Source: Christiangramia forsetii KT0803
GTDB lineage: Bacteria > Bacteroidota > Bacteroidia > Flavobacteriales > Flavobacteriaceae
DNA: 64,000 bases
Direction: 5' to 3'
Assembly (NCBI RefSeq): GCF_000060345.1
Contig: NC_008571.1
Location: 3,538,501-3,602,500 of the forward strand
Notes under the pieces: model-generated
Databases searched by the model: none
Seen by the model: only the letters and a program-made list of their open reading frames with translations
Told to the model about the DNA's origin: nothing
Position numbers and translations under genes: made by a program
In this document: one piece after another, positions 50,300 to 58,196 of the stretch
Position numbering within the stretch: position 1 is the first letter of the stretch
Layout of the letters: the number at the start of each line of letters is the position of its first letter

Positions 50300-50426
50300 G
50301 ATAAATTGATTATTAGTGATTTGGAAAAGTAAATGTACTACAAATTTAGCTATAGTATCCTTAATAATCGTTGAAATGTATAAATTTCAGGGAGTTAGCC
50401 CATTTGGGTAAGAAAATTCTTAAACA

Positions 50427-51422
50427 TTAATCCAGCTTATCTACAAGTTTATTAAACACCTTTTTAGGATTTTTACCCTCGTAGAGAATCGCATAAACCG
50501 CATTGATAATCGGGGTTTTAGACTTTTTGGCCTTATTAATTTTATAGGCGCTTTCACTGGCATAATAACCTTCTGCCACCATACTCATTTCCATTTGAGC
50601 GCTTTTAACGGTATAACCCTTTCCTATCATATTCCCAAACATGCGGTTACGGCTAAAAACGGAATATCCTGTTACCAGAAGGTCACCTAAATAAGCAGAA
50701 TCATTAATATTACGCTTCATCTTATGCACCTTTTTGATGAATGTCTTCATCTCACGAATCGCATTACTCATAAGAACACTCTGAAAGTTATCCCCATAGC
50801 CCAATCCGTGAGCAATTCCGGCAGCGATCGCATAAATATTTTTTAATACGGCAGCGTATTCGGTGCCAATAACGTCATCGCTAATTTTACAGGTGATATA
50901 GTCACTTCCCAGATATCCCGCAACAATTTCAGCTTTTTTCTCATCCTGGCAGGCCACGGTTAAATAAGAGAGTCTTTCTAAAGCTACTTCTTCAGCATGA
51001 CATGGTCCGGTTAGAATTCCTATATTCTCAAAAGGCACATCAAAATATTCATTAAAATGCTCTCCCACGATGAGGCTGGTTTCCGGAACAATACCTTTAA
51101 TAGCCGAAAAGACAATTTTATCTTTTAGTGAAACATTAAGAGCATCTAATTCACGTTTCAGGAATGCTGAAGGAATTGCAAAAATGATATAATCTGAAGC
51201 CTGCACGGTTTCATTGATATCATTACTAAGATTAAGCTGATTCACATCAAATTCAACCGAACTCAAATAATTTGGGTTATGATCCTGTTTTTTAATATGC
51301 TCAATGGCATAAACACTGCGCATATACCAATTAACCTGTTCCAGGTTTTCACATAACATCTTTACAATTGCAGTGGCCCAACTACCACCTCCAATAACAC
51401 CAAAACTAGGAGCTTTATCCAT
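50427..51422 (-). CDS. gpsA: glycerol-3-phosphate dehydrogenase [NAD(P)+]
   Basis: A 331-residue enzyme converting dihydroxyacetone phosphate to sn-glycerol-3-phosphate for phospholipid synthesis. The NAD fold opens GVIGGGSWATAIVKML; the family signatures ILTGPCHAEEVALE and EYAAVLKNIYAIAAGIAHGLGYGDN hold the catalytic lysine and substrate-binding residues. The C-terminal domain ends in a typical helix bundle. It is cytoplasmic. A good -7 core lies 20 bp upstream. The stretch from 51423 to 51770, divergent to the LysM gene, contains only palindromes and an orphan terminator. Confidence 0.95.
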   Translation of the reverse strand: MDKAPSFGVIGGGSWATAIVKMLCENLEQVNWYMRSVYAIEHIKKQDHNPNYLSSVEFDVNQLNLSNDINETVQASDYIIFAIPSAFLKRELDALNVSLKDKIVFSAIKGIVPETSLIVGEHFNEYFDVPFENIGILTGPCHAEEVALERLSYLTVACQDEKKAEIVAGYLGSDYITCKISDDVIGTEYAAVLKNIYAIAAGIAHGLGYGDNFQSVLMSNAIREMKTFIKKVHKMKRNINDSAYLGDLLVTGYSVFSRNRMFGNMIGKGYTVKSAQMEMSMVAEGYYASESAYKINKAKKSKTPIINAVYAILYEGKNPKKVFNKLVDKLD

Positions 51423-51441
51423 ATAATTACATTCTCTTTTC

Positions 51442-51449
51442 CAAAAATA
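51442..51449 (-). promoter_or_regulatory. putative -7 promoter element of gpsA
   Basis: TATTTTTG on the minus strand 19 bp upstream of the gpsA ATG. An imperfect TTTA -33-like motif lies 18 bases further upstream. Confidence 0.55.
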
Positions 51450-51588
51450 GTGAAATTTGGAAGTATTTAAAGTTTTTCGCTTTTATTCCTACAAATTATT
51501 GAGAATGTTTCAATAGGACAGATTTAGAACTTTAACAATTCAAAGCTCCTTTTTATACAATCTAGCTAAAGTCACTCCGTTATAAACC

Positions 51589-51611
51589 TGTTCATCTTAT
51601 TATGATGAACA
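51589..51611 (+). repeat. hairpin upstream of an orphan terminator
   Basis: TGTTCATC pairs with GATGAACA around a seven-base loop. It lies 30 bp before the orphan terminator at 51643 and is not in any coding sequence. Together they could be a small RNA gene. Confidence 0.5.
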
Positions 51612-51642
51612 TTATTAGTTTTTTTGGTTGGTTATTTAGTTG

Positions 51643-51675
51643 AAAAGACCGTTTCGTTAGAAGCGGTCTTTTTAG
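51643..51675 (+). terminator. orphan intrinsic terminator
   Basis: AAAGACCG pairs with CGGTCTTT around a 12-base loop, then five T on the plus strand. There is no coding gene upstream on this strand (gpsA is divergent), so it may end a small RNA or a leader transcript from 51450-51640. On the minus strand the T-run is only four. Confidence 0.6.
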
Positions 51676-51770
51676 TTATAAGACAATTTTTTTGAAAACT
51701 TTAGGATTGATCAAAGCTCCAAACTTGTTTCACTTTTGTACATTTAGTTAACTAACTATAAATCATTAAA

Positions 51771-52259
51771 ATGGGTATATTTTCATTTATTAAAGACGCA
51801 GGTAAAAAGATTTTTGGAATCGATAAACCTAAGTCTACAGAGGCTGGAACAGACGATGACTTAAAGAAGAATGAAAAAGCAGCGAGAAAATTAGAGCAAA
51901 CTATTAAGGATTTAAATCTGAAAGCCGAAAATTTGAAAATCCATATTGAAAATGATATGGCCGTAGTTTCCGGACGGGCATTGGACCAGGCAACCAGGGA
52001 AAAAATTATATTGGTTGTAGGAAACTCTGAAGGTATTGCACAGGTTGATGATAAAATGGATGTAGAAAATACCGAGCCTGAAGCTGTATTTCACACGGTA
52101 GAAAGAGGAGATACCTTAAGTAAAATATCAAAAGAGCATTACGGGGATCCAAATCAATACCCATTAATATTTGAAGCTAATAAGCCAATGCTTCAGGATC
52201 CTGATAAAATTTATCCAGGACAGGTATTAAGAATACCGCCAATGGAAGCAAACAGATAA
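51771..52259 (+). CDS. BON-LysM protein, Kbp/YgaU-like
   Basis: A 162-residue cytoplasmic or periplasmic-associated protein starting MGIFSFIKDAGKKIFG, matching the E. coli Kbp opening pattern. A BON domain spans about 45-100 (LNLKAENLKIHIENDMAVVSGRALDQATREKIILVVGNSEGIAQVDDKMDV) and a LysM domain the last 55 residues (FHTVERGDTLSKISKEHYGDPNQYPLIFEANKPMLQDPDKIYPGQVLRIPPME). In E. coli Kbp binds potassium. Function here is inferred from this architecture. Promoter-like CACTTTTG at 51731-51738 is 32 bp upstream. Confidence 0.85.
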   Translation: MGIFSFIKDAGKKIFGIDKPKSTEAGTDDDLKKNEKAARKLEQTIKDLNLKAENLKIHIENDMAVVSGRALDQATREKIILVVGNSEGIAQVDDKMDVENTEPEAVFHTVERGDTLSKISKEHYGDPNQYPLIFEANKPMLQDPDKIYPGQVLRIPPMEANR

Positions 52260-52268
52260 AATAAAATT

Positions 52269-52402
52269 AAAAGACTGTTTAGAAATTTTGAGAATGTTAC
52301 ACTGAGAGCAGTCGACGTTCTAAAGCTTGTAGTTCCACGATGAAAAAAGTAGGATCAATCAGCTAAAATGAAGATTCAAAATAGGTTTTTAAACAGTCTT
52401 TT
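52269..52402. mobile_element. MITE-like inverted-repeat element
   Basis: A 134-bp segment bounded by a perfect 13-bp inverted repeat: AAAAGACTGTTTA at 52269-52281 and its inverse at 52390-52402, continuing imperfectly inward (TTTTGAGAATG on the left, a related AATCTTCATTTT on the right strand). The inside holds ACACTGAGAGCAGTCGA, a REP-like motif. No transposase frame. It fills the gap between convergent kbp-like and nadD genes and could be a non-autonomous element; it might also terminate both. Confidence 0.55.
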
Positions 52403-52404
52403 AC

Positions 52405-52989
52405 CTATTTATAAAAATTCATTTCATCAATATACTTCCAAACCTTTTCATCCAGAAGAGGTCCAATATTCTTAGATTCTTTAATTGATTTTCTAATAAA
52501 TGTCGAAGAAATTTCTATGATTGGAGCAGCTACTCTGGTAATTTTCGCGTGAGTTTTAAATTCATCTGCAACTTTACCCGGAGCGATCCTAGGATATACA
52601 TAGATTTCGTGATTTTCTATGATAACCTCTGAATTTTTCCATTTATGGAAACTCTTTAAATTATCCTCTCCCATAATAAGGCAAAAATCGTTAGTAGGAA
52701 ATTTTTCCTGAATATGAGCTAGCGTATTTACGGTGTAATTAGGTTGAGGAAGATCGAATTCAATATTACTCGGCTTTAGTTTTCCATAGCCTTCGCAAGC
52801 CCTGTAAACCATTTCCAGCCGATGATGATTATCCAGCAAGCTACTCTTTTTCTTGTGTGGATTGTGAGGCGTAACCACCAGCCAGATCTCTTCCAGATCT
52901 GAATATTCAGCCATATGATTTGCAATAATCAAATGACCGGTGTGAATAGGATTAAAAGTTCCAAAGAACAAGCCTACCTTTCTATTCAT
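52405..52989 (-). CDS. nadD: nicotinate-nucleotide adenylyltransferase
   Basis: A 194-residue nucleotidyltransferase that adenylates nicotinate mononucleotide in NAD synthesis. The nucleotide motif GLFFGTFNPIHTGHLIIANHM (family GxFDPxHxGH) is at the N terminus and the ISSTFIRKSI motif near the C terminus. It overlaps gmk by four bases on the minus strand and its stop almost touches the inverted-repeat element downstream. It is the last gene of the yicC-gmk-nadD run. Confidence 0.95.
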   Translation of the reverse strand: MNRKVGLFFGTFNPIHTGHLIIANHMAEYSDLEEIWLVVTPHNPHKKKSSLLDNHHRLEMVYRACEGYGKLKPSNIEFDLPQPNYTVNTLAHIQEKFPTNDFCLIMGEDNLKSFHKWKNSEVIIENHEIYVYPRIAPGKVADEFKTHAKITRVAAPIIEISSTFIRKSIKESKNIGPLLDEKVWKYIDEMNFYK

Positions 52990-53573
52990 TCCTCCGGTTT
53001 TTCAGCACCCACATAGTTGGAAACAAGATTGTGAGCTTCTATAAGTGCGGTACCAAGGTGGTTGTTTTCAATTATAAAATCAAACTGTGGAGCTGTGGCT
53101 AATTCTATAGAAGCCTTGGCCACTCTCATATTGATCTTATCGTCACTTTCTGTTTTCCGTTTTTTCAAACGAATCTTTAACTCTTCAATACTTGGGGGCT
53201 TTACAAATACAGCCAGTGTCTTTTCGGGATAGATATTTTTAATATCCAGGCCTCCAACCACATCAATATCAAAGATGACATGTTTTCCTTTCTTCCAGAT
53301 ACGTTCTACTTCACTTTTTAAGGTTCCGTAGAAATTATCCCTGTAAACTTCTTCCCATTCCAAAAATTCATCATTTTTGATCTTCTGCTTAAAATCATGC
53401 AGCGATAGAAAGTAATAATCCTTTCCATGCACTTCATTGCCTCTCGGTTCCCGTGAAGTTGCTGAAATTGAAAAATCCAGTTTTAATTCCTGGTGCTTTA
53501 ATAAGTGACGTACTATCGTAGTTTTTCCAGATCCCGAAGGAGCAGAAAATACGATAAGTTTTCCTTCGCTCAT
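52986..53573 (-). CDS. gmk: guanylate kinase
   Basis: A 195-residue GMP kinase converting GMP and ATP to GDP and ADP. The P-loop is SAPSGSGKTTIVRHLL (about 10-24), with the GMP-binding segment SATSREPRGNEVHGKDYYFL and HVIFDIDVVGGLDIK. The length is standard. It lies between yicC (adjacent, 53574) and nadD (overlap of four bases). This order is common in Bacteroidetes. Confidence 0.95.
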   Translation of the reverse strand: MSEGKLIVFSAPSGSGKTTIVRHLLKHQELKLDFSISATSREPRGNEVHGKDYYFLSLHDFKQKIKNDEFLEWEEVYRDNFYGTLKSEVERIWKKGKHVIFDIDVVGGLDIKNIYPEKTLAVFVKPPSIEELKIRLKKRKTESDDKINMRVAKASIELATAPQFDFIIENNHLGTALIEAHNLVSNYVGAEKPEE

Positions 53574-54431
53574 TTAGAGTACGTTTAGAATTTGTTCTTT
53601 TATTTTTTCCAATTCATCTTTCATCTGCACCACTAATTGCTGCATAGGGGCATAATTGGATTTACTGCCTATAGTATTAATTTCACGTCCGATCTCCTGA
53701 GAAATGAACGCCAGTTTTCTGCCGTTAGAATCTTTAGCGTTGAGGGTTTTCTGAAAATAATCAAGGTGATTGTCAAGCCTTACCTTTTCTTCAGTAATAT
53801 CAAACTTTTCAATATAATAGACGATTTCCTGTTCAAATCTGTTTTCATCTGCCTGCTCCTTGATCTCTGCGATCCCTTTGCGAAGTCGCTCACGTACAGC
53901 ATCTACTCTGTCTGGATCTATTTTAATTACTTCTTCAAGTAAATTCTGAATATTCGTAATTCTTAATTTTAGATCTTTCTCCAGCGCTTTACCTTCATCA
54001 TTTCTGAAACTGTTAATGTCTTTAAGTGCTTCTTTAACCGCTTTTTCAATATCTTTGAATTCTTCATCATCTATCTCATCCCTTTCGGTTTTAAGAGAAT
54101 CGGGCATTTTAATGGCCATTTTCAATAATTCGATTTCGCTGGCATTTACAAGGCCTCTTAGCTGATCCATGTAGTTCTTAACTACTTCAGTATTCACATT
54201 AGTGGAAGTTTGCTCACCGGTGTACTCTACATAAATTGAAAGATCTACTTTACCACGGCCTAAACTGTTAGAGATAATATTCCGAAGATCCAGTTCCTTT
54301 TCTCTATATTGAGATGGAATGCGTGCATTCAGGTCAAAATTTTTACTGTTTAAAGACTTTAGCTCTACAGTGATTTTTTTGTTAGGAATTTGAATAAGGC
54401 TTTTCCCAAAGCCTGTCATAGATTGAATCAT
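53574..54431 (-). CDS. yicC: YicC family endoribonuclease-like protein
   Basis: A 285-residue YicC protein. The N terminus MIQSMTGFGKS is the typical start; KSLNSKNFDLNARIPSQYREKELDLRNII, KGIAEIKEQADENRFEQEIVYYIEKFDITEEKVRL and the end FISQEIGREINTIGSKSNYAPMQQLVVQMKDELEKIKEQILNVL are strongly conserved. YicC-type proteins are reported RNases acting on small RNAs. It directly precedes gmk and has the best promoter seen in the window. Confidence 0.92.
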   Translation of the reverse strand: MIQSMTGFGKSLIQIPNKKITVELKSLNSKNFDLNARIPSQYREKELDLRNIISNSLGRGKVDLSIYVEYTGEQTSTNVNTEVVKNYMDQLRGLVNASEIELLKMAIKMPDSLKTERDEIDDEEFKDIEKAVKEALKDINSFRNDEGKALEKDLKLRITNIQNLLEEVIKIDPDRVDAVRERLRKGIAEIKEQADENRFEQEIVYYIEKFDITEEKVRLDNHLDYFQKTLNAKDSNGRKLAFISQEIGREINTIGSKSNYAPMQQLVVQMKDELEKIKEQILNVL

Positions 54432-54453
54432 GCCTGAATTTTAAATGCTTGCG

Positions 54454-54483
54454 CAAAGATAATCAATTCTATAGCATCTCCAA
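54454..54483 (-). promoter_or_regulatory. promoter of the yicC-gmk-nadD operon
   Basis: TATCTTTG (54454-54461, minus strand) with TTG at 54481-54483 nineteen bases upstream; this is the consensus TTG-N19-TAnnTTTG. The ATG is 22 bp downstream. Confidence 0.7.
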
Positions 54484-54523
54484 TTGAATACGTATTTCAT
54501 AAAACCGGGAATCCATTAAATCT

Positions 54524-55486
54524 CTAAAGTGATTCTACAAACTCCAAAGCTCGTTTTTCGTGATAATAGATGTTAGATCTGGTTACAAATCCAACATGGC
54601 CACCATAGGTAGGCACTTCCAAATATATTTTTACGGATTTTTCAGCTATTTCATAGGGATAACATTCTGGGGAAAGGAAACTGTCATTGGCTGCACTTAG
54701 AATCAGTGTCGGTTTTTGAATCTTCTGAAGATAGCCCAATGCGCTGGTTTTTTTGTAGTAGTCTGAAGCATCGTTGTATCCATGGGCTTTAGAAGTATAA
54801 AGGTCATCAATATCCCTTAACGACTTACAAGCAGAAATTTGTTTTTTCTGAATATGATCTGGGAATTTTTCAGCACGTTCTAATAGATGTTGTTTTAAAT
54901 TCAGTTCAAATCGTTTAGAATAAACAAAGTTCCGCATACGATTAATGGCTCCCAGGGAACCTGAAAGATCACATGGCACAGAAACCCCCACGCTTCCAAT
55001 AATTTCGTCTGGCAAACTTCTATTTTCACCCAAATATTTCATGAGCATATTTCCACCAAGACTAAAACCTACCAGGGCAATTTTTGAATATTTTCCAAGG
55101 CTAAGTATATGAGTGAGTACTTCAGCCAGATCATCACTCGCTCCCGCATGATAGCTTCTAAAAAGTCGGTTTAGCTCTCCACTACAACCCCTGAAATTCA
55201 TCGCAACAGCACTCCAGTTATTATCATTGAAAATCCGGGCCATTCCTTTCATGTAGGGTCGCTCTGTGTTTCCAGCCAGGCCATGTAGAAGGATCACTAA
55301 TTTATCAGATTTCCTGTCACTGGAATAACTCCAGTCCAGATCTATAAAGTCACCATCGCTCAATTCTATACGTTCCCGTTCATAAACAGGAATTTCTACC
55401 TTTCTTAACGTGGCCGAATAGATGGTAGAGGCATCAGCATTTTTAAATATTCCCGGAGGAATATAATTTCCTGTAATAAGCGGCAT
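54524..55486 (-). CDS. YheT family alpha/beta hydrolase
   Basis: A 320-residue cytoplasmic serine hydrolase of the YheT type. The nucleophile elbow GFSLGGNMLMKYLGE and the N-terminal LVILLHGLAGN and FRGCSGELNRL segments are typical; the ending GGHVGFVTRSNIYYHEKRALEF contains the catalytic His. Likely an esterase with unknown substrate. Transcribed minus, divergent from a thioesterase gene 84 bp away. Confidence 0.88.
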   Translation of the reverse strand: MPLITGNYIPPGIFKNADASTIYSATLRKVEIPVYERERIELSDGDFIDLDWSYSSDRKSDKLVILLHGLAGNTERPYMKGMARIFNDNNWSAVAMNFRGCSGELNRLFRSYHAGASDDLAEVLTHILSLGKYSKIALVGFSLGGNMLMKYLGENRSLPDEIIGSVGVSVPCDLSGSLGAINRMRNFVYSKRFELNLKQHLLERAEKFPDHIQKKQISACKSLRDIDDLYTSKAHGYNDASDYYKKTSALGYLQKIQKPTLILSAANDSFLSPECYPYEIAEKSVKIYLEVPTYGGHVGFVTRSNIYYHEKRALEFVESL

Positions 55487-55570
55487 TCATTTTTAATTTT
55501 AATATAAACTTAGGTAAAATAAGCTATGCATGCATACTATTTATTGGTAGTTTTGAAGAAACTGAAGATT

Positions 55571-56068
55571 ATGTATAGCAAGAAATTTGAAATAAGATGG
55601 AGTGATCTGGATGCTAACAGGCATTTGGCAAATTCAGCATTTATAAATTTTATGAGCCATACCCGTATGGGTTTTCTAATGGAAAACGGCTTTGGCCAGA
55701 AACAACTCTCGCATTATAATTTAGGGCCTATAGTTTTTTATGAGCATATATACTATTTCAAGGAAATATTTGCCGGAGAACCGGTAACAGTTACCCTGGA
55801 ACTCAGTGCACTTTCTGAAGACGGAATGTATTTTGAATTTATTCATAAAATTTATGATCATAAGGGTAGGAATTGTGCTACCTGTGAGATGATGGGTTCC
55901 TGGATAGATCTTGAAGAAAGAAAACTTACCACTTTGCCAGATAAACTTTTTCAGCAATTAAATAATACTCCCAAAACCGAAGATTTTAGAACGCTTACTA
56001 AGGAAGATACCCGAAAATATGGAAAACGACCGCATGATCTATCTGCGGACGAAGTAAAAAACCTGTAG
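55571..56068 (+). CDS. acyl-CoA thioesterase (hot-dog fold)
   Basis: A 165-residue 4HBT-type hot-dog thioesterase. I start at ATG 55571 (MYSKKFEIRWSDLDANRHLANS), the family start, not at the frame open from 55526. The active-site strand is RWSDLDANRHL, followed by VFYEHIYYFKEIFAGEPVTV. It would hydrolyse acyl-CoA or acyl-ACP thioesters. It is followed after 6 bp by the gamma-glutamylcyclotransferase-like gene, so a two-gene transcript is likely. The chain length of the substrate is unknown. Confidence 0.88.
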   Translation: MYSKKFEIRWSDLDANRHLANSAFINFMSHTRMGFLMENGFGQKQLSHYNLGPIVFYEHIYYFKEIFAGEPVTVTLELSALSEDGMYFEFIHKIYDHKGRNCATCEMMGSWIDLEERKLTTLPDKLFQQLNNTPKTEDFRTLTKEDTRKYGKRPHDLSADEVKNL

Positions 56069-56074
56069 AGTTTT

Positions 56075-56716
56075 ATGGAGAATGAAATCAATGAAATCTG
56101 GTATGCATGTTATGGTTCTAATATTCGGAAAGAGCGTTTCATGTGTTATATAAATGGAGGTACTCCGCCAGGAGCTTTACGAAATTTTACCGGTTGCTCA
56201 GATAAATCTGAACCAAAAGATAGTAGAACCATTACCATAGATCATGAAATGTATTTTGCCATGAAATCTCCAACCTGGAATGGTGGAGGGATTTGTTTTT
56301 TGAAACCAGAAAAAGATCCTGCAGCGAATACCCTGGGGCGGACTTACCTCATTAATTCCAGCCAGTTTATAGATCTGGTAAGACAGGAACTGAAATTTGA
56401 AGGCGAAATAGTTATAGATTTTGAAGAGCTTGTTAAACAGGGATCTTATAATTGTATGACAGATGGGCGCTATGGATTATTGCTTTATCTGGGAGAGATC
56501 GATGGTAAACCTGTGGTGAGTTTTACCAGCGAAAATTATTTGAGGGATGAGATTAATCCACCGCACGAAGCTTATTTAACTACCATTATTAAAGGATTAA
56601 ATGAAATTTATCATCTGGATGAAGCTGAAATAATTGAGTATTTCAGTAAAAAGGAAGGGATAAGAGATTTAGACATCAAAGATCAACTTAAAGAGATTTT
56701 GAAATTCTCAAACTGA
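56075..56716 (+). CDS. gamma-glutamylcyclotransferase-like protein
   Basis: A 213-residue protein opening with IWYACYGSNI, the YGSN substrate-cradle motif of the gamma-glutamylcyclotransferase fold. Further on are YFAMKSPTWNGGGICFL and LGRTYLINSSQF, which correspond to the later strands of the fold. The second part (about 150-213) is a helical extension not found in minimal members. It may act on gamma-glutamyl amines or be a fold relative with another activity. It directly follows the thioesterase gene. Only the fold assignment is secure. Confidence 0.72.
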   Translation: MENEINEIWYACYGSNIRKERFMCYINGGTPPGALRNFTGCSDKSEPKDSRTITIDHEMYFAMKSPTWNGGGICFLKPEKDPAANTLGRTYLINSSQFIDLVRQELKFEGEIVIDFEELVKQGSYNCMTDGRYGLLLYLGEIDGKPVVSFTSENYLRDEINPPHEAYLTTIIKGLNEIYHLDEAEIIEYFSKKEGIRDLDIKDQLKEILKFSN

Positions 56717-56748
56717 TTTTTATTATCTTAGATATTTAAACTCCGTCC

Positions 56749-57198
56749 ATGCTTAAGGGAAAAAGTTATGCGTTAAAATGGATGTTTAGGATGTCTATTC
56801 TAATCATCGCCCTATTCTTATTTCAAAATTGCACGGTTTACAGAGGTTCCAGTGTAGATATTAACAATGCGATCCAAGAGGAAACTAAAGCGGTTGTTGT
56901 AACTAAAGATGGTGAAAAACTCAAATTTAAAAGATTACTTGAAACAGAGGAAAATTTTATTGGAGTGACCAAAAAACGCCAAACGATAAAATACTTGGAG
57001 AAAAATGGATTTGATTTTGAAAAGCACGGACAACTACGAAATTATATTATTGATTCATTAGAAATCAATGAGATCTATCCAAAGAATAAACCGGTATCCA
57101 CTATAGTGAATATAGGAATTTCGGTTCTTTCTGCCTTAACCGTTTTGGCCGTTGCCGGAGGAATTATCTTCTTTTCAAGCTGGGGTGGATTAGATTAG
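56749..57198 (+). CDS. small predicted lipoprotein with C-terminal membrane helix
   Basis: A 149-residue protein with a lipoprotein-like N terminus (SILIIALFLFQNC, Cys27 from the first ATG) and a C-terminal hydrophobic stretch (STIVNIGISVLSALTVLAVAGGIIFF). In between is a short domain (EETKAVVVTKDGEKLKFKRLLETEENFIGVTKKRQTIKYLEKNGFDF). Start could also be at the second or third Met (residues 12 or 15), which would give a more standard signal peptide. I do not recognise a family; similar two-ended small proteins occur in Flavobacteriaceae. Confidence 0.65.
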   Translation: MLKGKSYALKWMFRMSILIIALFLFQNCTVYRGSSVDINNAIQEETKAVVVTKDGEKLKFKRLLETEENFIGVTKKRQTIKYLEKNGFDFEKHGQLRNYIIDSLEINEIYPKNKPVSTIVNIGISVLSALTVLAVAGGIIFFSSWGGLD

Positions 57199-57274
57199 CA
57201 TATTTGAAGTAGCCTCTTGGTTTTTATTTTTATACATTTATTATCAGAAACTTGAAATTTTAAACTATGCTTAG

Positions 57275-57628
57275 AACCTTCTTTTTGAAAACGGCGATCT
57301 TTATATAGCCGGATGGGCAAGTGATGCTACAAAACATTCTGATGATCCAAAAGGTGGATTTATGAAAATGCCCAAAGCGAATGGTCCAATTAAAAATATT
57401 ACTAGTGAACTTGGTAACCTTGATGGCATTCAAAAGTATGACGAGACCTCTTTTCTTGTATCTGCATGGGATTCGGGAATTATTTATAAAATATCCAAAG
57501 CAGGAGAAGTTGAAATTATAATGGAAGCTGAAAAAAGTGTTGGTGGTATTCTATATATTCCTGAAAGAAAAATTTTAGCCCTGCCCATGAATTTTCAGAA
57601 TAAGTTGCTACTATATAAGTTTGAATAA
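57275..57628 (+). pseudogene. 5'-truncated SMP-30/gluconolactonase-like remnant
   Basis: The frame reads NLLFENGDLYIAGWASDATKHSDDPKGGF before the first ATG (57362), and on to LDGIQKYDETSFLVSAWDSGIIYKISKAGEVE and YIPERKILALPMNFQNKLLLYKF, the C-terminal blades of an SMP-30-like beta-propeller. An in-frame TAG precedes the fragment at 57272. Only about 118 residues survive of an expected 300; the N-terminal two thirds and any signal peptide are absent. Just upstream, MLRTFFLKTAIFI in another frame looks like a leftover signal peptide, suggesting a deletion and frame shift. I read this as a decayed gene. Confidence 0.65.
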
Positions 57629-57687
57629 TTTAAAAGTAGCTTAAATAGTTTTGTATATCCGCAAAGTATCATAAAATCATAAATAGC

Positions 57688-57784
57688 GTCATTCTGTCCC
57701 GATAACTATCGGGATTGTTTCAGAATCTCATAAGACTAAGAATCAATAAGGTAACTTGAGACCCTGAAATAAATTCAGGGTGAC
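57688..57784. repeat. REP-like intergenic element
   Basis: A 97-bp segment that begins GTCATTCTG, contains the hairpin CCCGATAACTATCGGG (57698-57713), then TTTCAGAATCTC, and ends with ACCCTGAAATAAATTCAGGG followed by TGAC. Its outer ends are roughly inverse (GTCATTCTG against CAGGGTGAC). A similar but decayed copy is at 44565-44640. Confidence 0.65.
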
Positions 57785-57836
57785 AAAACAACAATAGGAC
57801 AAAAATCGGATATAAATTTTTAAAAACCATCGCCTT

Positions 57837-58184
57837 ATGAAAGTTATAAATTCCCGCTTTCATGGAATCATCGATTATCTTGTAGTCGTATTTTTGGTGC
57901 TTTCGCCAACGATTTTCGGTTTACCGGAATTAGCTGCTACTTTCGCCTATATTTTAGCTGGGGTTCACCTGTTACTCACTGTTCTTACATCTTTTGAATT
58001 TGGAGTAATAAAACTAATTTCGTTTAAGCTTCACGGAGTTATAGAACTTATAGTTTCATTTGCTTTGGTTGGCCTGGCATTTTATCTTGGTGCGGAAGAA
58101 GGGGGCCTGGCAAGAAATTTTTATATAGGTTTTGCCGTGGCAGTCTTCCTTACCTGGTTGCTTACAAATTATAGGTCGGCTTAA
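57837..58184 (+). CDS. small membrane protein with two-fold repeat (SPW-like)
   Basis: A 115-residue protein of four predicted transmembrane helices made of two repeated halves: FHGIIDYLVVVFLVLSPTIFG, then LHGVIELIVSFALVGLAFYLG, each beginning with an HGxID/E motif. This fits small SPW-repeat-type membrane proteins. The helix between (LAATFAYILAGVHLLLTVLTSF) and the last (FYIGFAVAVFLTWLLTNY) complete the pair. The role is unknown. It stands alone, with the REP-like element just upstream. Confidence 0.75.
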   Translation: MKVINSRFHGIIDYLVVVFLVLSPTIFGLPELAATFAYILAGVHLLLTVLTSFEFGVIKLISFKLHGVIELIVSFALVGLAFYLGAEEGGLARNFYIGFAVAVFLTWLLTNYRSA

Positions 58185-58196
58185 TTTTTTTGCGAT

